From: CAUJGQ01 sp042408665
GTDB taxonomy: Bacteria > Chloroflexota > Dehalococcoidia > CAUJGQ01
Assembly: GCA_042408665.1 (NCBI GenBank)
Contig: JBHOQW010000151.1
Location: forward strand, 1 to 64,000
Direction: 5' to 3'
Length of the DNA stretch: 64,000 bases
Positions 1 through 8,127 of the stretch are shown here, one piece after another. A program made the translations under genes and the position numbers. Each line of letters begins with the position of its first letter. Positions within the stretch are counted from its first letter, which is position 1. The notes beneath the pieces are model-generated. The model saw nothing but the letters and a program-made list of their open reading frames with translations. It was not told the DNA's origin and did no database searches.

Positions 1-1404
1 GGCCGGGGCAGGCGTGGGGCTGGGTGCCGGTGTGGGTGTGGGCGTGGGCGTGGCGGTGGGGGTGGGCGGCGCTTTGGCGGGGTCGAACCCCTTCACGGCC
101 AGGTGCACGGCGCGGTAGAGGTTGAGGCGGCCGCCGCAGCGGACGTTGATGCGGATCGGGTCGCAGGTGCTAAGCAGCCACTCCTCCACCTTGGCCTTGG
201 TGGCGCCCGGCACCTGGAAGAGCAGCGCGGCGGCGGCGGCCACATGCGGCGCCGCCATGGAGGTGCCGCTGGCGATGGCGTATTCGCCCAGCGCTACCGG
301 GAAGGTAGAGAGGATGCGCACGCCGGGCGCGGCGATGGCCACCGAGGGGCCGGTGTCGGTAAAGGGGGCGGGAGCGTCGTTGCGGTCCGTGGCGGCCACG
401 GCGATCACGTTGGGATCGTCCGCGGGGAAGCGGCCCTCACGGCAGCCGCCGTCGTTGCCGGCCGCCACCACGATCACCACGTCGCGCGTGGCGGCGTAGC
501 GGAGGGCGTCCTGCTCGGCGCGGCTGCCGCGTTCGCCGCAGTCCCCGCCGAAGCTCATGTTGATCACGCGCGCGCCGCGGTCCACGGCGTAGGTGATGGC
601 GTTCACGATGGTGGAGATCTTCACCAGGCCGGCCCGGCGGGTGAGCACCTGGATGGGCAGCAGCGAGACCCGTCCGCCGGACACCGCGGCGATGCCGGTG
701 CCGTTGTCCGTCGCGGCGCCGATAATACCGGCCACATGGGTGCCGTGGCCGAGAACGTCCCGCGGCTCGTCATTCGAGGTGCCGCAGGTCTCGAACACCG
801 CGCTGCAGCCGCCGCGCGCGATCTGACCGCGAAATTCCGGGTGCCCGTAATCGAGACCCGTGTCCAGCACGGCCACCGTCGTGCTGCCCCCGGGCGGCAG
901 GAGGTCCCACGCCTCGGGGGCGTGCACGGCATCCAGGTTCCACTGGCCGCCTTCCCGGTAGAGTGGGTCGCTGGGGGTGGCCAGCGCACCCACAGGGCGC
1001 TCGCGGTCCGGCTCGGCGTAGCGCACGGCCGGATGGCGACGTAGGCGCGCGATCAGCCGCCCGGTCTCACCTGGACGGGGCCGCACCACCAGCAGGCGCA
1101 GCGGCGCGTTGCGTGAGACCACCACGGCCCCGACGGCGTCCAGCTCACGGCGCACGGCGGCCTCGGCGTCGGTGTCCTTCAGGCCCACCAGCACGTCGGT
1201 GTCCGCTGCCGCTGGCACACCCTCACCCCGGCCTTCGGCCACCCCTCTCCCGTATGCGGGAGAGGGGCTGGGGGTGAGGGTGGGCGAGGGTAGGTCGGAG
1301 GCGAGGGGCGGTGCGAGCGCGGCAACCACCCAGAACGCGATCAGGAGGAGCGCCAGCAGGGCCAGCGGCGGCGCCCGGCGTGGAAGGCGAGAAACGATCG
1401 ACAT
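1..1404 (-). CDS. Secreted subtilisin-like serine protease (S8), 3' end outside the window
   Basis: Partial gene, 468 codons visible and no stop before the left edge. The ATG at 1404 opens a signal peptide with a hydrophobic stretch near residues 13-31. The catalytic triad is complete: Asp181 in AVLDTGLDYGH, His220 in GHGTHVAG and Ser382 in SGTSMAAPH. Residues from about 62 to 150 look like an I9-type propeptide. After the catalytic domain comes a Thr/Pro repeat linker (TPTPTP) that runs off the window, so a C-terminal surface or anchoring domain probably follows. A palindromic repeat (1220-1280) is translated in frame between signal peptide and propeptide, adding a Pro/Ser/Gly-rich insert. 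The family call is firm; the substrate is unknown. Confidence 0.93.
   Translation of the reverse strand, partial: MSIVSRLPRRAPPLALLALLLIAFWVVAALAPPLASDLPSPTLTPSPSPAYGRGVAEGRGEGVPAAADTDVLVGLKDTDAEAAVRRELDAVGAVVVSRNAPLRLLVVRPRPGETGRLIARLRRHPAVRYAEPDRERPVGALATPSDPLYREGGQWNLDAVHAPEAWDLLPPGGSTTVAVLDTGLDYGHPEFRGQIARGGCSAVFETCGTSNDEPRDVLGHGTHVAGIIGAATDNGTGIAAVSGGRVSLLPIQVLTRRAGLVKISTIVNAITYAVDRGARVINMSFGGDCGERGSRAEQDALRYAATRDVVIVVAAGNDGGCREGRFPADDPNVIAVAATDRNDAPAPFTDTGPSVAIAAPGVRILSTFPVALGEYAIASGTSMAAPHVAAAAALLFQVPGATKAKVEEWLLSTCDPIRINVRCGGRLNLYRAVHLAVKGFDPAKAPPTPTATPTPTPTPAPSPTPAPA
1220..1280. repeat. Palindromic element inside the protease gene
   Basis: Outer inverted arms CCCTCACCC (1220-1228) and GGGTGAGGG (1272-1280) enclose a perfect 11-bp hairpin, CCCCTCTCCCG (1242-1252) paired with CGGGAGAGGGG (1257-1267) around the loop TATG. 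The same arms and hairpin core occur between genes at 12584-12648. Here the element lies in coding sequence, and the protease frame passes through it without a stop. Confidence 0.85.
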
Positions 1405-1491
1405 CACCGTCTCCGGCGCGTGGTGCTCAGTCCATTCTAACGGCGCCGGGCAGGCGCGGGCGTGACCGAACAGTCGCGCCTCCAGACCCGA

Positions 1492-3159
1492 TCAGGGGCG
1501 CAGCGGCGGCAGGGGCTCCTGTCGGTCGCTTCCGCCGAGAAAGTGCTGCCGGAAGAGGCGATAGCAGCCGAGGTCCGTGGAGCGGCGCACGGCGCGCGCC
1601 AGGTACTTCGTCCAGCCGCGCAGGATGTCGTCTTTGCGGCTGGTGGAGTTGTGCCGGTACTCCTCGATGGAGGAGGCGCATTTGCGTTCCACGTGCGGGT
1701 CGTTCTGGACCTTGGCGGCGGCGTAGCAAAGGGTGGCGATAAGGGTGTCACGCTCCTTAGTGCGCGCCAGGTACTCGTCCACGGCGGCCATGGCGCGTGG
1801 GGCGTCCTGCACGTCGATCGCCCGGGCGAGCGTGACCAGCAGCTCCCGCTCCGATTGTTGCTCCATCTCACGCGCGTGCACCGTGGGGCTCTCCAAGGCC
1901 ATGGCCGGGTCGCGCGGGAAGAGCATGTTGGCGCGCAGCACGTCGTTCACGAACAGCGCCTCGAAGTACAGCGCCTTGGCCTGGTGCGGGTTGTCGTAAG
2001 TGCGCAGCCAGTGGTTGACCACGTTGCAGTAGTCGAAGGCGTGGCCCGGCGTGAAAAAGGCGTTCGGGTGCTCCATGACGTGGATCTCGTTATAGACGTA
2101 GGCGATGACGATCGCGTCCGCGATGGACAGCAGGGAGCGGCCGCGGCGCAGGAGATCGGTGATCAGGGCCACCACATCGCCCGGCTGGGCCCAGTTGATC
2201 ACATCGACCACCGTGTCTAGTTCACGCTCGGTGAGGGGTGCGGTGTTGGTACGTTTGAGGTCCTGCCAGCCGCGGAATTCCATGGGCAGCAGGGTGGAGG
2301 TGAGGGCCCACAGCTCGTGGAAGCGCGGGGTGCAGCCTAGGTCCGGCACCACGGTGTAGAAAACGCCGTGCGCGTTCTCCCAACCGAGCGTGTCGGCCAG
2401 GTCCAGCATGGCGCGGGCGCGCAGGGCCTTATGGCCGATGTTCTGGAAGGAACCGCGCTGGATGATCGTCTCCTGCAGGTCGATGATGCCGGCCATGAGG
2501 ATGGTGTCTTTGAGGCGGGGGCGCATCTCCGGCTCCTCGGCCAGGCCCAGGAACAGGCGGTAGCCCTCCACCCGCTCGCCGGTCATGATCGCCCACCACA
2601 TGCGCGCGAGTCGCTCCTCCGGGCTGCCCTCGCGCAGGGGCGGGTGGTCCTCGAAGTGCACTTTGGGCGGCCGCCAGGCCGGGCCGTCAAACCGGCCACC
2701 GGTGCGGGTGTTGGTGCCGGTGGGGCCGGGCATACCGGCGGTCCGTTCCGGCGTCTGGGCGGCGTCCCGCTCGTCGCACTTCTCCTGGTCGCGGGCGTAA
2801 TGGCCGGGAAACTCACACAGCACCTGGTCCCAAACGTCGAGACCCTGGGGTACATACCACATGGCCTGCGTCATGGGCAGGAGCCGCGCCGGGTCCGGCA
2901 GGCAAGGGGTGAGCCGCCACGAGGCGCGCCAGCCGAGCACGGTGTGGTCGTAGTTCACGCCACGGAAGGTGCCGTCGCCCTTGGGCATGATGTGCGAAGG
3001 GGCCTGCACGTAGGGCGCCGTGGTGTCGATGGCCACGCGCACCACGTCCAGCAGCCGATGCCCTTCCTTGAGCAGGGCGCAGAAGGTATCGGCCGCCTGC
3101 GGATAGTTGGCGGTGACGATGTGTTCCTTGAGGGCTGCGAGGCTGACCGCCGCGGACAT
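1492..3159 (-). CDS. Conserved protein of unknown function (555 aa), relative of the C-terminal part of the Rieske fusion at 8128-9900
   Basis: Family not recognised. Starts at ATG 3159 behind AAGGAG. No signal peptide or membrane segment is seen; the protein is helical and His/Trp-rich. Landmarks are YDHTVLGWRAS (residues 70-80), FPGHY (117-121), GHK...LGW (242-260), LRRG (337-340), EHPNAFF (363-369) and PGHAFDYCN (371-379). Several recur in the same order and at similar spacing after the Rieske domain of the protein encoded at 8128-9900, so the two probably share one large domain; the conserved His residues suggest metal or cofactor binding. A variable, Gly/Thr-rich insertion occupies about residues 122-165. 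A distant resemblance to questin-oxidase-like (DUF4243) proteins is possible but not shown. Co-directional with 3208-3573, 48 bp upstream. Confidence 0.8.
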   Translation of the reverse strand: MSAAVSLAALKEHIVTANYPQAADTFCALLKEGHRLLDVVRVAIDTTAPYVQAPSHIMPKGDGTFRGVNYDHTVLGWRASWRLTPCLPDPARLLPMTQAMWYVPQGLDVWDQVLCEFPGHYARDQEKCDERDAAQTPERTAGMPGPTGTNTRTGGRFDGPAWRPPKVHFEDHPPLREGSPEERLARMWWAIMTGERVEGYRLFLGLAEEPEMRPRLKDTILMAGIIDLQETIIQRGSFQNIGHKALRARAMLDLADTLGWENAHGVFYTVVPDLGCTPRFHELWALTSTLLPMEFRGWQDLKRTNTAPLTERELDTVVDVINWAQPGDVVALITDLLRRGRSLLSIADAIVIAYVYNEIHVMEHPNAFFTPGHAFDYCNVVNHWLRTYDNPHQAKALYFEALFVNDVLRANMLFPRDPAMALESPTVHAREMEQQSERELLVTLARAIDVQDAPRAMAAVDEYLARTKERDTLIATLCYAAAKVQNDPHVERKCASSIEEYRHNSTSRKDDILRGWTKYLARAVRRSTDLGCYRLFRQHFLGGSDRQEPLPPLRP

Positions 3160-3207
3160 CGCTGGCTCCTTCCCCGTATCCCCTGGCTCCCGTGCGGGGC
3201 CGGCACG

Positions 3208-3573
3208 CTAGCGCAGCACCACCGCCGGCCGGCGGGCGCCCGGGGCACGCCAGTCGCGGGCGCGCAGGCGAGCGCCGTGCTCGGGGCTGAAGGCGTTGGC
3301 GATGGGTGCCCACAGGGGGCCACGGGCGCGGAACGCGGCCTCGAGTTGGGCGATAACGGTGGGATCGGCGTGCTGCCAGAGCAGCTCCACAAAGCGGTCG
3401 AAGCTGCTCACCCACTCCGGGCTGGCGGCGCGGCCGGGGTAGAAGCTGCCGCAGAAATCGATCAGCTCGTCCACCGAGGCGCGTGCGATCTCCCGCCCCA
3501 CCCAGTCCAGCGCCTGTTCCAGCGCCGCCGCCAGGCTGTTGCGCAGCTTCCAGGCCTCCCGCAGCTCGGACAC
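3208..3573 (-). CDS. Hypothetical protein (121 aa), first gene of a two-gene unit
   Basis: Not recognised. GTG start at 3573 preceded by GGGGGTGAG. A soluble, mostly helical protein with a Trp-rich pattern (EAWKLRN, ALDWVG, SPEWVSSF, LLWQHAD) and an Arg/Ala-rich tail. It ends 48 bp before the 555-aa protein on the same strand, so the two are probably cotranscribed. No motif points to a catalytic role; a small partner or regulatory subunit is a guess. Confidence 0.65.
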   Translation of the reverse strand: MSELREAWKLRNSLAAALEQALDWVGREIARASVDELIDFCGSFYPGRAASPEWVSSFDRFVELLWQHADPTVIAQLEAAFRARGPLWAPIANAFSPEHGARLRARDWRAPGARRPAVVLR

Positions 3574-3773
3574 CGCCGCTCACCCCCGCCGGTGAGGCGA
3601 GTGTAGGCACGACGCCGCGCCCCCGTCAATCGGGCGTTCCGGGCCGTCTCCTGCCAGGATCGGCCCCGCGCCGGGCACGGGCGGAGGCGCGGCACAATCC
3701 GGGAGCGTCCCGATACCGGCCGGCCGGCCGGAACGCGAATCCTGGGATGAGGCTGCTGGTGAGGTGTACGACC

Positions 3774-3947
3774 ATGGGCTTCATCCTGCGCCTGCGCGAT
3801 GGCGCTGCACACGCGCCGCTGCTCATCGGACGGGTCCCCAGCGCCCGCGACGCCCTTGCCCTCATGCGCCGCTGGCGGGAGCGGTACACGGGCGCCTGGG
3901 TGGAGGTCATCCACCTCGACCACCGGCCCGCCGACGACGCCGCCTGA
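3774..3947 (+). CDS. Small hypothetical protein (57 aa)
   Basis: A short frame starting at ATG 3774, with GGTGAGG about nine bases upstream; an in-frame ATG at 3747 has no such site. The product begins MGFILRLRDG and ends in an acidic tail (HLDHRPADDAA). It contains an amphipathic Arg/Ala-rich helix (RDALALMRRWRERY). It sits between the divergent unknown-function unit and the acylase, with a CACAAT box near 3693. No family recognised; coding status moderately likely from start context and codon bias. Confidence 0.5.
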   Translation: MGFILRLRDGAAHAPLLIGRVPSARDALALMRRWRERYTGAWVEVIHLDHRPADDAA

Positions 3948-4090
3948 ACCGTACCGCCGTTGCCCGAACCGCGCCCGACGGGTAGCATCGGTCCGCAACG
4001 AGCGGAGCGGGGGCCTCGACGACGGGACGCCGCGAGTCGCGACACCTGTCCTCTGCCCGCGCCGTTTACCGCTCAGGGAGAGGGAAAGCC

Positions 4091-6445
4091 GTGACCCGGA
4101 CCGGCGCGCGTATCGACTTCGGCGGGGCCCTGCCCCAGATGGACGGATCGCTCACCGTCGCCGGCCTGCACGCCCCCGTGCAGATCCGTCGCGATGCCCA
4201 CGGCGTGGCCCACATCCGCGCCGAGAACGAGCACGACGCCTGGTTCGGCCAGGGATTCGCCGCGGCGCAGGACCGCCTCTGGCAGATGGAGTACGACCGC
4301 CGCCGCGCCGTCGGGCGCTGGGCGGAAGTCGTGGGTGAGCCGGCGCTCCCGGCCGACATCCTCGCTCGCCGCCTTCAGCTTGAGCGCGCCGCCCGCGCCG
4401 ACGTGGCCGCCATGTCCGCCGGGACGCGGGCCATGTTCGAGGCCTACGCCGCCGGCGTGAACGCCTTCCTCCGCTCGGGGCAGCCGCTGCCGGTGGAGTA
4501 CCAACTCACCGGGCTTGCGCCGGAGCCGTGGGAGCCGTGGCACTCGGTGGCCTGCTTCAAAATCCGCCACGTGCTCATGGGTGTCTGGCAGAAGAAAGTG
4601 GCCTACGCGCGGCTGCTCGCTGCCGTTGGTCCCGCGGCGTTCGCCCGCCTGGACGGCCGCCCACCCGTGGGCTCGCCCGTGATCCTGCCGCCCGGCGGGC
4701 GCGTGCGGGAGCTGTTTGACCAGGCCGAGGCCGACATCCGCGCCGCGGCCGTGCACCTGGGCTTCCTGGCCGAGGCCACGGCCGGCTCCAACTCCTGGGC
4801 CGTGCACGGCAGCCGCACCACCACCGGCCGGCCCGTGATCTGCAACGACTCGCACCGCGCGCTGGACGTGCCCAACGTCTACTGGCCGGTGCACGTCGCC
4901 TGCCCGGAGTTCGACGTGATCGGCGCCGCCTTTCCCGGCGTGCCCGGCTTCCCCCACTTCGGCCACAACGGCGCCGTGGTCTGGAACATCACCCACACCG
5001 GCGCCGACTACCAGGACCTGTACGTCGAGCAGTTCGACGCTGCCGATCCCACCCGCTACCGCGTGCCCGGCGGCTGGGACGACGCCGAGCACCGCGTGGA
5101 GACGATCTCCGTGCGCGGCGCCAACCCGGCCAAGATCGACGTGTGGCGCACCCGCCACGGCCCCGTGGTGCATGGCGACCCGCGCACCGGCTGGGCGCTG
5201 GCCCTACGCTACACCGCCACCGATCCCGGCTCTGCCGGGGCGGGCTTCGAGGCGCTGCGGCCCATGCTGCGGGCCCGCACCGTGGAGGAGCTGTTCGAGG
5301 CGCAGCGGGAATGGGTGGACCCGGTCAACAACCTGGTGGCCGCGGACACCTCCGGCACCATCGGCTACCTCACGCGCGGGCTGTTACCGGTGCGCGCCTC
5401 GCAGGCGCACCGGCTGTTCCCCGCCCCCGGTTGGACGGGCGAGCACGAGTGGATCGGCTTTGTGCCGTTTGAGCGGATGCCCCGCGCCCTGAACCCGCCC
5501 GAAGGTTTCATCGTCACCGCCAACCAGCGCGTGATCGCCGAGGACGAGCCCTACATCGCCCACGAGTTCGCGCCGCCCGCCCGCGCCGAGCGGCTGGTGG
5601 AGCTGCTTGGGACCAAGGAGCGCATGAGCCCGGACGAGATCGCCGCCATCCAGGGCGACACGCTGTCCGTGCCGGCGCGACGGTGGGCGACGCTGCTGGC
5701 GCGGGTGGGGCCGTTCACCGGCGAGGCCGAGCGGGCGCGGGCGCTGCTCGCAGGCTGGGACGGCAACCTCCTCCCGGACAGCGCCGCGGCGCTCCTGTAC
5801 GCCGCCTTCCGGCAGGAGCTCGCCCGCGCGCTGTTTGAGCCGATCGTCGGCGGGCGGCAATGGACGTGGCTCACCTCCGGCGACCCGCCCGCCCTGGCGA
5901 CGATCATCCACCGCTGGCTGGCCCACGTCCAAGCCGTGGCCACCGATGCCGAGGTCCTGCCCGACGGCCGCCGCTGGACGGAGGTGCTGCCGGAGGCGCT
6001 GGCGGCGGCGTGGCAGGCGACGACCGCCCTGGCAGGTGCTGACCCGGGGCGCTGGCGCTGGGCGGACCACCACGCCACCGCCGCGCAGCATACCCTGGCC
6101 ACAACGTTTCCCGAGCTGGCGTCGGCGCTCAACCCGCCCCGCGCGGCCGTGGGCGGCGGCGGCGACACCGTCCAGTGCGCCGCCTACGGCTGGCGGCGGC
6201 AGCACGGCTATCCCATCACCGCCCTGTCCGTGTACCGGCAGGTGGTGGATCTCGCCGACATCGCCCACGGCAGCTTCGTGGTGCCGGGCGGCGTCTCCGG
6301 CCTGCCCGGCACGCCGCATTACGCCGACCAGCTCGAGCTCTGGCGCACGCACCGGCGCATCCCCATGCACTACACCGAGGCCGACGTGCAGGCGGCGGCG
6401 GTGCACACGCTTACCCTGCTGCCCGCGGGAGGGACGGGCGCATGA
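4091..6445 (+). CDS. Penicillin acylase family N-terminal nucleophile amidohydrolase
   Basis: 784 aa from GTG 4091, with GGGAGAGGG upstream. Members of this family (peptidase S45) are made as one chain and cut autocatalytically before a Ser that becomes the nucleophile of the beta subunit. That Ser is residue 233 in TAGSNSWAVHG, followed by the typical RPVICNDSHR stretch. The alpha part (1-232) carries the expected early signature (RRDAHGVAHIRAEN, AAQDRLWQMEYDRR). No signal peptide is apparent, so the enzyme may be cytoplasmic. Family members hydrolyse penicillins, acyl-homoserine lactones or other N-acyl amides; the substrate cannot be read here. Its TGA overlaps the ATG of the nitroreductase gene (ATGA), implying translational coupling. 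Confidence 0.95.
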   Translation: MTRTGARIDFGGALPQMDGSLTVAGLHAPVQIRRDAHGVAHIRAENEHDAWFGQGFAAAQDRLWQMEYDRRRAVGRWAEVVGEPALPADILARRLQLERAARADVAAMSAGTRAMFEAYAAGVNAFLRSGQPLPVEYQLTGLAPEPWEPWHSVACFKIRHVLMGVWQKKVAYARLLAAVGPAAFARLDGRPPVGSPVILPPGGRVRELFDQAEADIRAAAVHLGFLAEATAGSNSWAVHGSRTTTGRPVICNDSHRALDVPNVYWPVHVACPEFDVIGAAFPGVPGFPHFGHNGAVVWNITHTGADYQDLYVEQFDAADPTRYRVPGGWDDAEHRVETISVRGANPAKIDVWRTRHGPVVHGDPRTGWALALRYTATDPGSAGAGFEALRPMLRARTVEELFEAQREWVDPVNNLVAADTSGTIGYLTRGLLPVRASQAHRLFPAPGWTGEHEWIGFVPFERMPRALNPPEGFIVTANQRVIAEDEPYIAHEFAPPARAERLVELLGTKERMSPDEIAAIQGDTLSVPARRWATLLARVGPFTGEAERARALLAGWDGNLLPDSAAALLYAAFRQELARALFEPIVGGRQWTWLTSGDPPALATIIHRWLAHVQAVATDAEVLPDGRRWTEVLPEALAAAWQATTALAGADPGRWRWADHHATAAQHTLATTFPELASALNPPRAAVGGGGDTVQCAAYGWRRQHGYPITALSVYRQVVDLADIAHGSFVVPGGVSGLPGTPHYADQLELWRTHRRIPMHYTEADVQAAAVHTLTLLPAGGTGA

Positions 6446-7122
6446 GCGATCCAGGCCTGTTTCACACCATCTACACCACCCGCGCCCTGCGCCGGCTGAA
6501 GCCGGACCCGATCCCGGACGAGATCCTGTTCCAAGTGTTCGACGCTGCCATCCGGGCGCCGTCCGGCGGCAACGCCCAGGACTGGCGCTTCGTCCTGATC
6601 ACCGACCCGGCGGTGAAGCGGCAGATCCAGGCGTGGTTCTGGGAGGCGTGGACGCGCTACCAGCCGCAGTACGCGGAGAACCCGGCGCTTATGGACGAAC
6701 TGCCGCGCCCGCAGCGGCTCTCGCTCAAGAGCACCGCCCATCTGGCGGCGCACGTGCACGAGGCGCCGGTGATTGTGGCGGTGTGCGGCCTGCGCGGCAA
6801 GCACAGCACGCCCGGGGGCAGCATCTTCCCGGCCGTGCAGAACCTGCTGCTGGCGGCGCGGGCGCTGGGGCTGGGCGGCTCCATCACCAACTTTGCCCGC
6901 GCGCACGAGGAGGAGCTGCGCGCGCTGCTCGGCATCCCGGAAACGAACCAGATCTACTGCCTCATCCCCCTCGGCTACCCGGTGGACCGGCCCGGCCCGG
7001 TGCGCCGCCGTCCGGTGAAGCGGGTGGTGTACCTGAACCGCTGGGAGCGGCCCTGGCCCTTCGCCGAGGCCCAGCCGGATGAGGGCTGGCAGGCGCGCTG
7101 GCTGGGCGACACGGCACGGTGA
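6442..7122 (+). CDS. Nitroreductase family protein
   Basis: 226 aa. The start codon lies inside the ATGA overlap with the acylase stop. The N-terminus (YTTRALRRLKPDPIP) and APSGGNAQDWRFVLI are the standard FMN-binding signatures of NAD(P)H-dependent nitroreductases; the segment around GGSIFPAVQNLLLAARALGLGG is the usual second FMN/dimer region. These are homodimeric cytoplasmic flavoproteins that reduce nitro groups, quinones or enones. The coupling to the acylase suggests a shared pathway for an N-acylated or xenobiotic compound, which is an inference. Confidence 0.92.
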   Translation: MSDPGLFHTIYTTRALRRLKPDPIPDEILFQVFDAAIRAPSGGNAQDWRFVLITDPAVKRQIQAWFWEAWTRYQPQYAENPALMDELPRPQRLSLKSTAHLAAHVHEAPVIVAVCGLRGKHSTPGGSIFPAVQNLLLAARALGLGGSITNFARAHEEELRALLGIPETNQIYCLIPLGYPVDRPGPVRRRPVKRVVYLNRWERPWPFAEAQPDEGWQARWLGDTAR

Positions 7123-7144
7123 CGGCCGGCCACGGCGCGCCGGG

Positions 7145-7951
7145 TTATCCCCCGGCGCGGGTGGCGCGGAAGTCCGGCTGGCGCTTCTCCATGAACGCCG
7201 TCACCGCCTCGCGGAACTCCGGCGAGGCGTACGCCTGCCGCAGCGCCTCCATCTCCCGCGCCAGCACCGCGTCCAGGTCCTGCTCGACGGCGTTGGCGTG
7301 CAGAAGCTGTTTGGCCAGGCGTAGTTGCGTGGGCGGCAGGGCGGCGATCTCCTCGCCCAGCGCCAGCGCCTCCTCCAGCAGGCGGTCGTCCGGCACCACG
7401 CGGGAGACCAGCCCCAGGCGCAGCGCCTCGGCGGCGTCGAACATGCGCGCAGTGAGGCACAGCTCCAGCGCCGGGCCGAGGCCTACCAGTTGGACCAGGT
7501 AGTGGGTGCTGGCCAGCTCCGGCACCACACCCATGCGCACGAACACGAACCCGAAGCGCGCGCTCTCCGCCGCGATGCGGATATCGGCGGGCAGCACGTG
7601 CGTGGCGCCGACCCCGACCGCCACCCCGTTCACGGCGGCGATCACCGGCTTGGAGCGGCGCAGCAGGTGCACCCAGCTCTCGCCGGGGCGGGCCGCTCCG
7701 CCGCCGGCGCGCTCCACACCGCCCTGCTGCAGGCCCTCACGCCAGGCGCCGATGTCATAGCCGGCGCAGTAGCCCCGCCCGGCGCCGGTGAGCACGATGG
7801 CGCCCACCTCCGCGTCCGCGTTGGCGCGGGAGATGGCGTCGTGCAGCTCCGCGTGCATGCGGTCGGTCCAGGCGTTCAGCTTCTCCGGGCGGTTGAGGGT
7901 GAGAAGGGCTACCGCGCCGCGCCGTTCGGCGCGAATCTGCTCGTAGTTCAT
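7145..7951 (-). CDS. Enoyl-CoA hydratase/isomerase family protein
   Basis: 268 aa from ATG 7951, behind GAGGAG. The crotonase fold is clear: NRPEKLNAWT near the N-terminus, the first oxyanion-hole segment GRGYCAGYDIGAW, and the second in KPVIAAVNGVAVGVGAT. The residue of the second active-site region reads MGVVPELAS, so one catalytic Glu of classical hydratases is present (Glu in PE), as in many family members. It probably acts on a short or branched acyl-CoA. It is convergent with the nitroreductase gene (22 bp gap). Confidence 0.9.
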   Translation of the reverse strand: MNYEQIRAERRGAVALLTLNRPEKLNAWTDRMHAELHDAISRANADAEVGAIVLTGAGRGYCAGYDIGAWREGLQQGGVERAGGGAARPGESWVHLLRRSKPVIAAVNGVAVGVGATHVLPADIRIAAESARFGFVFVRMGVVPELASTHYLVQLVGLGPALELCLTARMFDAAEALRLGLVSRVVPDDRLLEEALALGEEIAALPPTQLRLAKQLLHANAVEQDLDAVLAREMEALRQAYASPEFREAVTAFMEKRQPDFRATRAGG

Positions 7952-8127
7952 GCCGTGCTCCTCGTGGCGCGCGCTCCACGGCGTGCGCGCCGCATCGGTA
8001 GTGTACGGCCACACGTGAGAACGAGAAACCAGGAGTGAGGCAGGAGGAGGGACCGGCGGACGGCTCCTCGTTCCGCGCCGGGGGCAGGCTCCACGCCGCC
8101 CCGCTTCACGCCGCGATGGCGGGCGCG

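Noticed and set aside
103..1044. Open frame of 313 codons on the plus strand at the left edge
   Set aside because: It is opposite the subtilase gene, whose triad and propeptide are unmistakable.
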